Position numbers and translations under genes: made by a program. A stretch of DNA of 64,000 nt. Source: Eulemur rufifrons (lineage: Eukaryota; Chordata; Mammalia; Primates; Lemuridae). The notes beneath the pieces were generated by a model. It was not told the origin of the DNA. It saw nothing but the letters and a program-made list of their open reading frames with translations, and made no database searches. The DNA lies in NCBI RefSeq assembly GCF_041146395.1, contig NC_090989.1, positions 224,968,843-225,032,842 of the forward strand, in the 5' to 3' direction. How positions within the stretch are numbered: position 1 is the stretch's first letter; the number at the start of each line of letters is the position of its first letter. Shown in pieces: positions 1 to 13,465 of this stretch.

Positions 1-320
1 TGTATCTGATTACTAGCTATATTTATTATTTTGTGAACTCTATTCATTTTTGTTTTCTATTATCAATTGACTAACACTTACCTAGTTAGGATATTAAACA
101 TTTATCCTATTTGCTACAAATGTTTTATCTAGTCTGTTATTTTCCCCTTTTTTCTTATCTTTTCCCTCCCTCCCTCTCTCCCTTGCTTCTTCCCTCCTTT
201 CTTTCCTTCCTTCTTTTTTCCTTCTGTTGTTTAAATGTTCATGTAGTCAACCTTGTTGATCTTTCCTGTGACTTTTGTTTATAAACCACAAGAATGTGAA
301 TACCAGTAACAGAAGGGAAA
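1..320 (-). repeat. Probable old LINE-1 fragment with a polypyrimidine tract
   Basis: The AT-rich start resembles old L1 ORF2/3' sequence read on the minus strand (for example tgttttatctagtctg). It contains a CT-only tract at about 140-232 of TCCC and TTCC units. Family assignment is uncertain. Confidence 0.35.
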
Positions 321-2001
321 GATGGGCACTTAGTACACGAGGTGGAAAAATTTCTCCAGTTTTCAATTGCTGGCTGGTTTCCACCTCACTCCATATTTAC
401 TTTAGGAATTTTCTGGGAGTATGATGAGTTCATCGTGTGAAGGGTATGATATAGTTCCAACATTTTGGCATCGTGCCTTTGTTCTACGGGACTGATGAAC
501 ACACAGGCAGAAGGCTCGCTTTTCTTCTTCCTCTCCCCACACTCTCCTTGTGGAGACCCTGAAGATGGCAGGAGAGGAGAAAGGCAGCTGGCTTGAGTGT
601 TGCAGGAAGGAAGAGGATTATTATAATGAAATGTGTTTGGAGGAACCAACCACCTTCTAAATGAAAACTATGGAAGAGAGGAAGGATGGAGTCAGTGTTT
701 CTTGGCTCTGGTATAGCTGGCCTAAGAGGGTTAAGTTAGAGGGTCGTATATAGGGGGAATGTTTGTGCTGGCACCAGCGTGCGACTGTATTACATGAAAG
801 GGAAGAAAGTTAGCCATTAAAGTAAGATGGAAATGTTAGGCCAGTCCTTTTCTGGGTATATCTGAAAATCAGAATATTGAGCCTTTAAAAGGCTAAGGTC
901 CGTGGAAGATCTGAAGGGCCTGCCTCCCCAGGGTTTCCCATCTGGGTTTTCAATACTCTGCAGTGTTTCCTGTGGTCACTGTGCGCCAGCAGGGACGGTG
1001 CCAGTTGTTTGTAATCCAACAGAGCATGCGTCCCAACTCCCCAACTGCCGGGAACTGCTACCCAGGCCATTCACGTGGGAATGAGGGGGGCATGAAAAGT
1101 CTGTTTCTCAGTTGGTGAGCCCTACTTTCCCTTGTGTTAGTTTAAGCATTAAGCTACCACTACCTATGGCCTGACCCCAGGATGTGGCTTGTGTGATGTG
1201 TTTTAGTGAAAGATAATTACTTGATATCACGGCATAGTTGACCCAAAACATCGTTAATGTTTAACCATTCCTAGCTCCCCTCTTGGTGCTGCAGCAAATG
1301 CGGTGGGTTTGGGGCAATTTGTAATTGTAATAAGACGTAAATATATGAAGTTACATACTTTGGAGCTGTTTAAATGTAGTGTGAAATACAAAATGGGGTA
1401 CTTAGGAAGGATTAGTGACACAGAATATGAATTCAGTCCATGTGCTTCTCTCAAGAAAGAGTCATATCTGATGCTAAGAGCAGACTCTATCCATCAACCC
1501 CTACTGTGGGGAATGAATATTCTTGCTGTCCAGGCATACATATGATCAACTACTGAAAACAAACAGCCAAGCAAACTTGAATGCCTGATGTAAGGACAGC
1601 TGCCCTTTGGGGATTTCTCCTTTGGGCTGGTGTCCTCAGAAACGGATCCCTTTTTGATCCCTGCCTCTTTGATGTATGTGCCTTTTAACCTTACGTGATC
1701 TTCACCTCTCTTAGAGCTGGCACACATGGTGGACACTCAGTTGGGACTGATTTGTTGACTGACTGATGGAGGGAACAGCAACAGAAGAGTGACAGCTCTC
1801 TCTACAATTTCTTGTCCGAGGGCAGCAGAGGTTTTCACAGATCCAGAGAGGGCCATCTAGGATCGGACCATCATTTAGGCAGGGCCTGGGGTCTTTGTGG
1901 TATGGTCTTCATTTAGAGGCGATGGCTCTGACTTCTTAGCATTGATAATAATATAGCCAATATTTAATGGATTCTAAGCACCATCCTGAAATCTTCAGGA
2001 T
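321..2001. other. Intergenic DNA, no recognised feature
   Basis: Ordinary composition. Short open frames of 60-87 codons occur on both strands without homology or exon signals. No repeat is identified with confidence. Confidence 0.5.
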
Positions 2002-2222
2002 AGTGGTTCTCCAAGTGTGGGCTCTGGACCAGCCATATCATCATCACCTGGAATTTGTTAGAAATGCAAACTCAGCACTCACCTGGAAACGTGTTAGAAA
2101 TGCAATTGCTCAGGCCCCACCCCCAGACCTGCTGAATCAGAAACTCTGGGGCTGGGGGGCAGCAGCTGTGTTTTTTAGCAAGTGGTCTAGCCGTCCTGAT
2201 GCACACTCAAGTGTGTCGCTGT
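2002..2222. mobile_element. MER5A-type hAT transposon relic with an internal 35-bp duplication
   Basis: It starts agtggttctccaagtgtgg and contains the family blocks aggccccacccccagacc and gaatcagaaactctgggg. A segment is repeated in tandem: 2045-2079 and 2080-2114 both begin cacctgga and contain gttagaaatgcaa. It is non-autonomous with no coding capacity. Confidence 0.8.
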
Positions 2223-2282
2223 TTCATGGCATGCTAAGGAAGTATCGAGTCATTACAACATCCATGTAGAGTAGAACCTATT

Positions 2283-2645
2283 TAAAGTTTTTCAGCTCTA
2301 TTTGGGTATAATTGACAAATAAAATTATATATGTTTAAAGTGTACAATGTGATGATTTGATATATTTATACATTATGAAATGATAAGCACGATCAAGTTA
2401 ATGAATACATCTATCACCTCACATGGCTACCTTTTTTGGTGTGTGTGCGAATGCTTAAGATCTACTGTCCCAGAGAATTTCCAGTATACAATACAGTACT
2501 CTTAACTGTAGTCACCATGCTGTACGTTAGATCCCCAGACCCTATTCATCTTATAATTGAAAGTTTGTACCCTTTGACTAACATCTCCCCATTCTCCCCT
2601 GTCACCTGCCCCTGCCCCTTGTCCACTGGTAACCGCTTTTCTACT
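2283..2645 (-). mobile_element. Old L1 (L1M) 3' fragment
   Basis: Phrases such as gggtataattgacaaataaa, atgtgatgatttgatat and the C-rich ctccccattctcccctg run are typical of the mammalian L1M 3' UTR read in reverse. Heavily mutated. Confidence 0.7.
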
Positions 2646-5600
2646 CTGTGAGTAGAACCTATTTTTAAAAGCCTCAATTTGGTAGGTGAGGAATCTAGGG
2701 AATACTCTCAAGATTCCACACCAGCAAAGCTGGGATTTGAACCCAGATCAGAGGGGAGGAGGAAGACAAACTTTGCAGATAATGAGGAACAGGGACGATC
2801 TTTATTCTAATCTGTTTATCTAACTTGTAATGGTGTGCGGAACCTGCTCCTACCGGCTTGTGTGGGCCACTTGTGAGTATCTTCTCTTCCCGATTCTGTG
2901 TTCAGTAATGACAGCTTGGAAACTTGCAGTTGGCCATGGGGAGTATTTATACCACGGAAACTGGCAAATAGTGCAAATCAGGACCCGCCTCCCCTCCCTC
3001 CAACCCCTCAACCAATACGACACTGCCTAAATGTACGTGCCATATATAGCTGTATATGTTATATGTCCCTAGTAGATATTACATACCAATCATGGCAGCT
3101 TATTTAAAGCAAGCACCATTCATGGATTCATTAATATTTTAGCCACACCTATATTCGCTCATGTCTACAAAATTGCTTTGACAACATTCAGACTCCAGAA
3201 CCTTAGAGTCAGAAGGGAGCTTGGAGCGTATCATCTCCGAAGCCCTCTGAGTTAATACGAAATAAAATAATTTTAATAATTTTTAATTGTTAATAAAAAA
3301 TAAGGTCATTAATAATTGCCTGCCTCTGAGGAGTTCCAGGATTTCAGACACCCCCTCGTGGGCCCTCTTGGAGCCCCTGTGCTGAGATGGCGGTGGATGC
3401 AGCTGGTCCGGGCCTGAGCGGCAGCAGCTGCTGGGCAATGTGGTGAGAAGGATGGCAGAGTGCGGGTTCCCTTCTCTGTGGCCTGGCCAGGGGCTGGGAG
3501 AGGTGGGGTCCAGGCTCCCTTGCTTCTGGAACAGGGAATGAATTGAAATGTCAACACAGAGCCTTCTCTGAACTTCTGTCTCGCAGGGATTCACGAAGGA
3601 ACAACTGAGGATTTGGGATTTCAAGGTTCCCAGGCTGGGGGCCGAGGTTTTCTGTAGTTTCCCGCCAGCCTCTAATTCCACCTCTGTCTTGGATGACGGG
3701 TTACACCGCGCACTGGTGGGTGGGGTGTCCCCTCTCCCAGACGGTATCAGGAATGAATTAGCATGTTTCCCTCCTGTAAGTGATCCGCTTTTTGAGTAAA
3801 CATCCCCTGGGTTTCTGTGATGTGTAACTAATGGAGTGCTAAACTCTCAGGGCTGGTTTAAGACTCAGAGCGCACACGTGTTGCCAATCCATCATGCTCC
3901 TAATACTAATTAACATAGCAGGGACACAATAAAGCCACAGATCCTACACAGATTACCCAGCTCAGGTTTCGCTCTCGTAACAATCTCGCTGTTGCCCCAG
4001 CGAGAGCACACGTTGGGAACAGGAGCTCCAGCCCCTTCTCCCTGGCTCGACCTGCCCCATCAAATAAAAAAAAAAAATAATGCTTCTGTGTATCATTATA
4101 ACGTGGGCGCCCACTGTCCACTTGTTGTTTCTGCTGTGGGAGGGGGTCTGAGTTCGCAGAGCAGCAGGTGGGCAGCCTGAAAGCGTGGCTCCCTGGCCGT
4201 GCCTGGGTGGGAGTCGGGAGCATCTAACACCCTGGGCTACTGTTACCATTGGGATTTCAGGTCTTAAGTGAACCTCTCAGGAAGACTTTCTGTCCAGATG
4301 AGAACCGGCTTACCTGCACACGGCAAAAAGTATTCATCCCTCATCCCACTGTCAGCCAAACAGAAATCAGTGCTCTATGTCTTGACTGGGATGTTGGTTA
4401 TGGGGGCATATATATTTATCAAAAATTACTGCATACTTAATATCACTGTTTATATATTTTTCCTCAGTAAAAAAGTTTGAAAATTACCCCCTGCAGCTAC
4501 TCTTCTTAACAAACCAGTAGTTTCTGAATGCCTTAAAATCAAAACTGAGATATAGCAATGATGCTGAGGCTAATAGGACACCCATAACCCTGTATGGCAA
4601 ATTTTGTGGTCATTGTTCTTTAATGACATTATTCTCTTTAATGTACACGATTATGGATGTAAACTTAGAAATTATGTTTTACAAAAAGGAAGTGTGTGTT
4701 CAAAGCCCATTCATGCTGGTGCATCATGGTCTAGCAATGGTTGGTATATATAATAACATATTAAAAATTCCTGCTTTAGAGGCTGCTCATAGAGGGGCGA
4801 TCTAAGGGAAACATGATAAAGCATCCCTAGTCTGGTGTTGAAACACTCAGCAAAAAAATCTTGCACAATGTAGCATCCCACTAAGCCTCACTTTCCTAAA
4901 TCAGTTTCCATAAATTAGGGATGACAGCACTGGGCTGGGTTGAGGGAAACAGAAGCTGAGTGACTCAGGATCCCCACTCCTGTTGCAATTAGGGGGCTCA
5001 GAATTTAACTGTTTCATATTGAGGCCTTCTGTGTTGCTCTCTTTTGTAGAAAGCGTTTTTGAGCTAAAATATATTTGAAAATCACATGAGTAAATGATCT
5101 CTAACGTCCCTTCCCGCCCTCAATTTTATGTATCTTTCATTCTGTAGCATCGTTAGGAGGTGTTTGCATAAGTACACATTATCATGTGAGACATTCATTA
5201 TCTTTCCAGAATCACAAATCTTTTGATGTTGAAGTGTGCCTAACATACAAAGTAGGAAAGAGTTATAGCTATGGGTATCGTAAGATATTGCAATACTTAA
5301 AAAAATCATATGCTAAAAAGTTATATGAATTAGGAAATAATAGCTATGCATAATCTAGGATATTATTTCAAAAATTATATATGACAAATAGGGGAAAAAT
5401 CAAAATAGTTTTAAGAGTTGTTACAAGAATCACATGGGATGCTTATTAAAACTGTAAATTTCTGTCCTTCACTGGTAATAAAAATTAAAAGTTCATTTAC
5501 GTGTTGGATATTAAAAAAAAAAGAACTGTATTGCTTGGTGAGAGAAAGATGATCTAAAAATCGTTTGTTTGTGTCCTCCCCTACCTAAATATTTTTAAAG

Positions 5601-7105
5601 ATCAGGTAGATGATGGCTTCTTTTTCACATATTCTCAGCCTGAGTGTTTATTTAACTGTCTCATAAATAGGCACATCAAAAGAATATTAAAACAAACCAA
5701 CAGTAAGCCTTGGGAACAAAGACAAAAAAAACAATGTTATATTACCAGGCTCAAAAACCATCAGAGGAAGAAGCTAAAAGCCCACAATAGAGACAGTAGC
5801 CAGCAGTTAAATAAACAACACTTTAGAGTAACAGTGTCAGTACATGACAATTAATAATTAGCTAATTATTGATGGCCTTGAATCAGCTGCAGGGTTACAC
5901 TGAAATACAGCTCCATTAACCATGATATGTTTGATATATCACATGATAATTAAATTTATCTTTCCTCTTAAATATTAGCATTATTAGGTAAATTAACCAA
6001 TAATATTGTAAAGGCTAGGCTTTCTATTGAGATCTCCATCTGAGAGCTTCTATGGTTGATAGAGAATAGATGGATTTTTACTTGCTAAATATAAATTTTG
6101 ATGTTTCTTACAATTTAATTTCTTTTTTTAATCATGTAGGATGCCTTTCTCTGACACGACATTCTCCCATTTAACTCTAAAAGTATGTCGCACATCTTTA
6201 GATGTTGCCAATCACTCACTCCATCTTTCCTGCCCAGCCTCAGAATCCTTTCCACCATGTAGCGCTCCTGGCAGCCACAAAACAAGCCAATTTGCCATCC
6301 TACTTCTGACCCCGACTGCCACTGGGTCCCTCTCTTTTCAATGACAACACTTCCTGCTCACTTTTTGTTTATTAGAGTATCTATCGATGTCTCCTCTTTT
6401 CACACATCCAGACCCAAATATTGAGTCTCAAAGCTCATCCGACTGATGAAATGTTTTATGATTCTAAAGTGAAAAAAGAAAAAAAATTGTTAGATATATA
6501 TTTACCCAGTGAGCCCTTCAGTTATTAAGTCAGAGCTGGGCAAATTCTCTGGAAAGCATGGCATTGACAGACTTCTAGGCCCACTAGGTTCATGGTTTTT
6601 GATCTTAGGTGGACGTCAAAGTACCTGGTTCTCACTTCAGATCTGCTGATTCAGATTTTTTTGGGGAAAAGGGGACCAAAATTTTGTAGGTGACTTCCAT
6701 GTTTTCCAGGAGTTGAGAGCCCCTGCCCTGGGGCGGCGGGTAGGTGCAGTATTTGCTCCTTTGAGTATTGTTGAGGCTAATGGAGAAGCCACAGTAACAG
6801 GTTGCTGTAGCCAGATGCTGAGCAGTTGTTAAGTACTGAACTGTTGCTCTCAGGCCTCCATACAACTTAGCTCCGTGAGAAAATTGCTAGAAACAAGTTA
6901 ATGGCAGTTAACTTACCACTTATCTATGCAGTGCCACTTGCCAATAATCTATGTCCAGATTCTCAAATGATAGTGATACTGAAGGGTACACTCATAAAGA
7001 TGATATCGACTATTTTATATACATAAGTCATCTGTACTCAAGCACATATGCTCAAGTGTAGTATATGTTTGAGATTTCTGCCATTTCCATGGGCAGTAAT
7101 TAAGA
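2646..7105. other. Intergenic DNA, mostly unassigned
   Basis: A GC-richer part at about 3320-3700 and 3990-4220 carries a 132-codon antisense open frame (3283-3681) with no recognised homology. 4450-6130 is AT-rich. An 18-bp perfect palindrome lies at 5853-5870. No gene is supported. Confidence 0.45.
5853..5870. repeat. 18-bp perfect palindrome containing two TAATTA sites
   Basis: aataattagctaattatt equals its own reverse complement. It presents two inverted homeodomain core sites (TAATTA) separated by GC. It may be a chance feature of AT-rich DNA. Confidence 0.5.
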
Positions 7106-7106
7106 G

Positions 7107-7318
7107 AGTGGGCTTTGGAATTAGATCTACTTGGGTTTGAGTTTCAGGTCTACCACTAATCAGATGTGTGACCTTGGCCAAGTTTCTTAACCTCTGTAAG
7201 TCTATTCATTCGTCTACAAAATGGCCATAATGCTTAACTCAGAGCATTGTTTTCAGAAACGAATTAGATAATATGTTCATCTGGCCAAGGTGAGTGCTCC
7301 ATAAATATAGTCATGTTT
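7107..7318 (+). mobile_element. MIR SINE
   Basis: Shows the family order: gagtgggctttggaatta, ttgggtttgagtttcaggtc, tgtgaccttggccaagtttc, ttaacctctgtaag, a caaaatgg block, and the 3' part with gtgctccataaat. Confidence 0.85.
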
Positions 7319-7424
7319 TTGTTTTGCACAAATAGCTTGAGTGCTGGTTTGATCTTAGACACTGATAGATATGAATGGTAAAAACTGCTTTAATGCTTTA
7401 TGTTTCTGTTTATTTATATGCAAA

Positions 7425-7960
7425 GTAAATGACATTATCTCACTCTGCTCTAATGCCTGAAAAGTGTCCCATCTTCCTCAAAGTGAAAGCCCAGGTTCTC
7501 AAGGCTCCTTATGGTCTCCCCTTCCTCAACCCCAAACACCCATTCACCACCACCATCTCCCTTGCTCACTGTAATCCAGCTGCACTTGCCACTTATTGTT
7601 CCTTAAACATGCCAGGCACATTCCTACCTCAGGGCCTTTGCACCTGCTGTATTCTCCAGCTGGTATGTTTTTCTATCAGATACAACACCTTCTTTAAGTC
7701 TCTGTATAAATATCCCCTCATCAGTGAAGCCACTCTCTATAAAATAACCCCTCTATCCAGCCACTCCTATCTCTCTCATTCAGGTTTTTCTTCATGGTAC
7801 TTAACATCTGACATATCGTATACTTTCTTGTTTATATGTTAATTGGCCCCCATGAGACCAGAGGACTTTGTTTTGTTCACTGTTATGTCCAGAGCTTAGA
7901 ACTGGACTCAACACATAATAAGTGCTCAACAAATGTCTATTGTGTTAATGAACAAAAGAT
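7425..7960 (+). mobile_element. L2 LINE 3' fragment
   Basis: Carries L2 hallmarks: aaggctccttatggtctccc, cctcagggcctttgcacctg, and the terminal agtgctcaacaaatgtctat. A 137-codon open frame at 7429-7842 is a remnant within this LINE and not a gene. Confidence 0.88.
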
Positions 7961-7994
7961 CTTTATTTGCCACTCGCAAATCAATGACTTAATC

Positions 7995-8328
7995 CAGTGG
8001 TCCCCAACCTTTTTGGAACCAGGAACCGATTTCATAGAGGACAATTTTTCCACGGACGGCAGGGGTAGGGAGGTGGTGGTGGTGAGGTGGAGCTCGCGTG
8101 GTGATGCGAGTGAGGGGGAGCGGCTGTAAATACAGGTGAAGCTTTGCTCGCTGGCCCACCTCTCACTTCCTATTGTGCAGTCTGCTTCCCAAGTTTCATG
8201 GAAGACAATTTTTCCATGGACAGGGTGGGGTGGCGGTGGGAGGCAGACCTCAGGCTGTGATGTGTGGCCTAGTCCCTAACAGGACATGGATTGGTCCCAG
8301 GCCTTGGACCAGGGGTTGGGGACCACAG
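7995..8328 (-). mobile_element. MER1-type hAT (Charlie-related) transposon with 8-bp target duplication
   Basis: It begins cagtggtccccaaccttttt and ends aggggttggggaccacag, matching MER1 termini. The flanks carry an exact 8-bp direct repeat, acttaatc, at 7987-7994 and 8329-8336, the size expected for hAT insertion. Non-autonomous and complete at both ends. Confidence 0.9.
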
Positions 8329-8336
8329 ACTTAATC

Positions 8337-11300
8337 AATCATTTAATCAGCAAATATTCACTGACCACATATTTTCTTTCAGTTTTTGTTCTAGATACTA
8401 TTGGGAACATGAAAAGTTTTAAGACATGGTCCCTATCCTTAAGGAGCTTACAGCCTAGATTTGGGGAAAAAAATGCCTTGCCAAAGTGACAAAAACTAAA
8501 TAAAACAATATAAAAATAACTAAAAATATAAAGTGGTAGGAATTATAAAGAGCACAGACGTTAGTTAAGATAAACAGAGGTCGAAGGAGGAAGATATTTC
8601 TTGGATGGGATGGGCAGAGAAGGTTTTTTATACAATGTGGGCTCTGAACAATCCCACATCCCATTAAGAGATGGCAAATTGTGGCTGGTGGAGAACTTGG
8701 GGGCTGGCAGCAGTGGAAGGATGTAGAAAAGGTGTCCGTAAACACCTGCAGGGATGATAGAGGCAGCCTAGCCCAGCAGGGGTGGGTTCTTACAGGTAAA
8801 AGTAGGAAATGAGGTTGTGGATGGCTTTGAAGGCTGGCAAGAGTTTGGGCTGGTGGCACTGGGAAGGCGGATGGAGGGTGGATTGCAGTGACGTCTTCGA
8901 TGATGCATCGGCTGTTAGGTACAGGACAGCAGAGTTTGGAGCGGCTTGCTAACAGGGGAGGCTCTGGAGACAGACCAGGCTGAGGGCCTGCGAGACTGAG
9001 CCACATGCCAGGGAGGAAGGCTGTGAGGCTTGAGAATAAACTGGATCACGCAGGGGCTGGTTAGGGAGTTGGAAACTTATCCAGATATTTTATCTTTCTT
9101 ATATTAACATTTGGTCTTTTGGTCATTTCATAGATCATTGTTACCTTTAACCAGATGAGAAGAGTGAAACCTAGTCTTTTAAAAACTTTTCTCAACCCTC
9201 GTTTTAAGATCGGTTTGCAGAGGGGCAGAGAGTGGGGTCCAGGTGTTTATAAATGTTTAAAAAATAAACATTGCTTTTAATGTTTTGTAAAATTTTATAA
9301 TGCTTTATAAACATTAATTACAGTGAGCTACATGGTTAGCAAGCTTAGTGCAAATTACCTGCCTATCCCAGTCCCTAGTCCCCAGTCCCCAGATACAGAG
9401 ATAAGGGCTCTAGCCAGTAGATTGTTTCTGCTGTCTTACTGCAGTGCTCATGGGTGTGTTTTGCTTAGAAACTGCTCTATTGAGAAGGCATAACAATAGA
9501 GTTCAGCAAATGTTTTGCTGGTCTCCGAGGCCTAATCAGGTCAATGGACTACTGCTTATGATTGTAAGAATTGTCTCTTCATGTCTGTTTGGAGATGTGA
9601 CCTACTCCCCAATTCTCCAAACCCAAGTGATAGAGGCAGAGCAGTTGAGTCTCTGAATTACTTAGCTTGTTGCCTCAATTGACTTCTGAGTGTTCCGGTA
9701 ACAACCTAAAAATACATTAGAATGATTTATTTATGACTTGGAATCTTGGATCACCATCAAATATGGACTTAAATTTTTTCTTATAATTTTGTTGACAGTT
9801 GAATTAAAAAAAACCCACTCCATTGCATACAAAAGAAGGAAGCTCGTTCAGTATTTTTCACTATTAAGTAGATTGAGGTGATAAGAACACAAGTAAGAGT
9901 GAAAAGAAATGCATTCACAGAAATGCCTTTTAAAGCTCTTTAGGATCTGTTTTCACGGAGGAAATGAATGGTAGCATATTATGTGTAGCCTTTCTCTCCA
10001 TTCTGGTTTTTCTGTAAGCAGCTGCCCCAAATTTTAACATGACTCTACTGAAGCTTAGTGGGCCTGACTTGGATAGAGATTAATTACTTCTTGGTTGGAT
10101 GAGGTGCACGACAAAGGTAAGACTGGGACCAGAGTCCCTGAGGATGGTTATCAAATAACACAGCAGCATAAAGCAAGTGGCATCACATGAAACATCCCTT
10201 GCCTGTCACTCCTGAATAATCTAGTGCACATGATAAATTACATCCCCAAATTTCTTTGTTAGAATGTTGTAAGTATTGAATCATTTAAAAATAGTCTATT
10301 TTGGCTGTCTTCATTTAAAATTTTGCCAACAATTAATAAGAAAAAGAAGTTAAATGTTTGACACTGCTGAGATGTTTCCTTCCCAAAACTAGGTACCACA
10401 GATTTAGTATTTTTCATATCAATTTAATCAGTTTTATATATTTGGGAAAACTAATTTTACAACAGAAGTGAAAGATAATGGTACTTTTAAAAAAAACTTT
10501 TAAGTTCTATTTCTGATATGTATCAAGTATAGAAAAATCTGGCTAATAAAACTTTAATGCTTTAAACATACAAACAAAAGCAAATGAGATCAATCTCATT
10601 ACGCTGTAAATTTATCAAAATTTCTAGATAAAATTCCAACATTTAAGAATATCTTCCTAAAAATGCCATTTAGGCACAATGTGAATTTTTAGGTGAATAT
10701 TCTAAAATGTTTGCATTCTTATTTTGTATTTCTGTCCACAACACAGAATAATCAGAGTTTCGTTTATTTCCCTGTGCTTTCTTCTTCTTCTTTTTTTTTT
10801 TTTTAATAGAGGGGGTTGTTTAAAAAACAACATTACCAACAAAAACCTTTCCTGTGGCTGTGATAATAAAATTACAGTTGTTTATCTAAGCCTACCAAAT
10901 ACATATATCCCTGCAGCAATAAATGCTTATTATAATTGTGGGAACTCAGAGAAATGGAAATAATTCTGTCATGATAAATATTTAATAAATGTTGTAGAAT
11001 CTGTGATCTAAAGTGATTTTTAAACCACTTTTGCCTTTACAAAGCATTTGGTAACTTCCAAAGGACCCAAGAATCTTTCTCATTGCAGGCTAAATGCATA
11101 GATTCTTCTCCTCTTTCAATTTTTAATTATCAACATGTGTTAAATCTAGGTTTTAAAACCAGTGTACGTGTTAACTCCCTAAAATAACTTAAGAATTAGT
11201 TTTCTCAAACCTTCTTTAAAAAAAAAAAAGCTGTCAGTGAGCTGAGTTTATGCATGAAAAATTTTGCCCCAGAAGGATAATATTTTTGGAAAGAGTGAAA

Positions 11301-13394
11301 ACAGGAGCTTTGAATGGAAGCGTGTGTGTAACTATAAATGGACGGCAAAAAGACTAATTGACGGGTTCTTTCTGTGGTACAAAAGTCACCATTGCAGTAA
11401 CATTAAGCTACACTCAATTAGGCAGTTACTCTACTTGTGTCTTGACTTGAAAAAATGTTTGAAATTTAGGAACCGTGATCCTGTAGCCAGAAAGGAAAAT
11501 TAAAACATATGTTAAGCGAGGAAGTTTATTGACTTTTAAAATATTTTACTTTCAGTCAGGAACAGACAGAGATGTTCAAAAAAATGTTTTAAAACACCAA
11601 CAATCCACAGGGACAAATTAAAAAAGAAAAAAGGTAAACATTATAATGAAATTCTGCATCTGGTTAACATTTAAATAAAGCTGCCAGAGTACAAACTAAT
11701 TTCAAGACAACAACTCTTAGTGACATATTTTTAAGAAAGTGCAGAAAAAAGAATTTTGGCTGAGCAAATCTCACCACCACATGTAAGGAAGCCATCAATA
11801 TTTATTACATTATAGATTTGCCAAACAACACAGAGCATCTGGGAATACGATAGAGAATGCCATGACTAGAGACTTGATTATGTGCTTTCATATACTGGAC
11901 TGGATACTGAGGCCAGATCTAGTTCTTTTGGAAAAGATAAGCCAAGTCTACTGACTTTGTAATTCTTAAGTGGATGAAAGTTAAGTGGACAGATGTCTGC
12001 ATGCATTGTGCAAACTGGGATGAAGAAAAACTGTAAAAAACGAAACAACACTAAAATCCTGTCTTTTGAGATTCTTGGAGGTTGTCTTTTGATATGAATG
12101 TGATAGAGTTGAAGAGGATTTAGGCTGGGCTCAAGAGGTGTTTTTACTCCTGGGCAAAATGTGAAAGTCTCTGAGTGGGGAGGAGTCCAATAGGTTTATA
12201 GTTCTAAAGCAGAGCTGAGATAAACTCTGCTAAAGGAACCAGTTCTAGACTCTTACAGCGTAAGAATCCAAAGCCCTTGGAAGGAGTAATTACTGTGTTA
12301 TAGAAGAAATCTCCCACATTGGTTAGAAAAGTAGGCTGCACAGAATTTAGTTTCCAGACTAGAATCTAAAGTCATGATTTATGTCTGTTACTTATGTCTC
12401 TGTCCCTCATCCACTGGCATCAAGCTGGGTTCTCAATGAAAATCTTGCCCAAATGATTTATAGCAAGGTTGTGGATTCTAGAAAGTATTAGATCTGAGGC
12501 CCCAGAAATTCCATTCAGTTAGTAAAATGTAATCTTACTAACTCAGCCAATGGTGCTCTAAATTTCGGCAGACGTGCAGTGGACTTTCTGAAGCATTCTT
12601 CTGAGCTGGGAGGGGCAGAAAGGACCCATGAAAACGGTTGAATCTGGGTAGTAAATATATAGATAGTAGATATCACATGGATATATAGATATTACAGATA
12701 TTATTCTACTAGATTATATTAATGGATATCATACCATTAATATTGGGCTCACTTTTATACACTGTTAAAAATTTCCATAGTTAAAAGTATAGGGAAAAGA
12801 AAGGACAAGAAGACAACCTAGCTTATAGTTCCAGCTGGAAACCAGCCTCAGCTGACTGAGGTAAGAGTTGAAGCCAGACCCGTCCTTTCCCACCCAATAA
12901 TACAAAGTTTCTGTGGAAGGTAAATGAAAAGCATTTGCATCAACCTGCTTATTTAGAAAGATTTTTATTATGTTGGTGCATCCCCCCTCCTCTTCAAAGT
13001 AGGAATGACATTTCCTTTCCAATACTTCCAGGGAGATAAAGAAATCTACGTAAACATTCCAGAGCTTTGTTCCCCATTGGCCACAAGGAAGTAAGGCCCT
13101 GGATTTTTTATTTAGCTGATGAAAGAACATAATGGCAGCTTCATTGGAGAGAAAGGCATTGCTTGAACAATCATTAATAAACCAGCACCCTTATTTCCCT
13201 CTGTGGCCTTTCACAGACTTGTCTGACTTGATCTTACCAACTTGCTATCCAGGGCAAGATGTTCCTGATTTGAAAGTGAACAAAATAAGACCAGGGAAAC
13301 CTCATTAATACCTTCTGCTTAAAATGCTTTCTAATTTTCAAAGAATTCCAATCACTTTTTGAACTTAGAAAACCATCGATATAGGCAAGGAAAA
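8337..13394. other. Intergenic DNA, mostly unassigned
   Basis: 8337-9050 looks like old, unassigned repeat sequence (for example gcaaatattcactgacc). A 183-codon antisense frame at 8455-9006 lies inside it and has no homology. 9050-12650 is AT-rich without recognised genes. 12650-12745 is a degenerate ATAG/ATAT-rich simple repeat. Confidence 0.4.
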
Positions 13395-13465
13395 ATATTT
13401 GTTACCCTCATTTTACAAACAGGGAAACTGAGGCTTAGCGAGGTTAAAGCAGTTTCTTGTGCTCT
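13395..13465 (-). mobile_element. MIR fragment
   Basis: cctcattttacaaacaggga followed by aactgaggcttagcgaggtt is the reverse-strand MIR core. Short and old. Confidence 0.6.

Noticed and set aside
7429..7842. 137-codon plus-strand frame
   Set aside because: It coincides with the 3' part of an L2 LINE; a chance open stretch of LINE sequence.
8455..9006. 183-codon minus-strand frame
   Set aside because: It lies in sequence resembling an old interspersed repeat, begins and ends without gene signals, and has no recognised homology.
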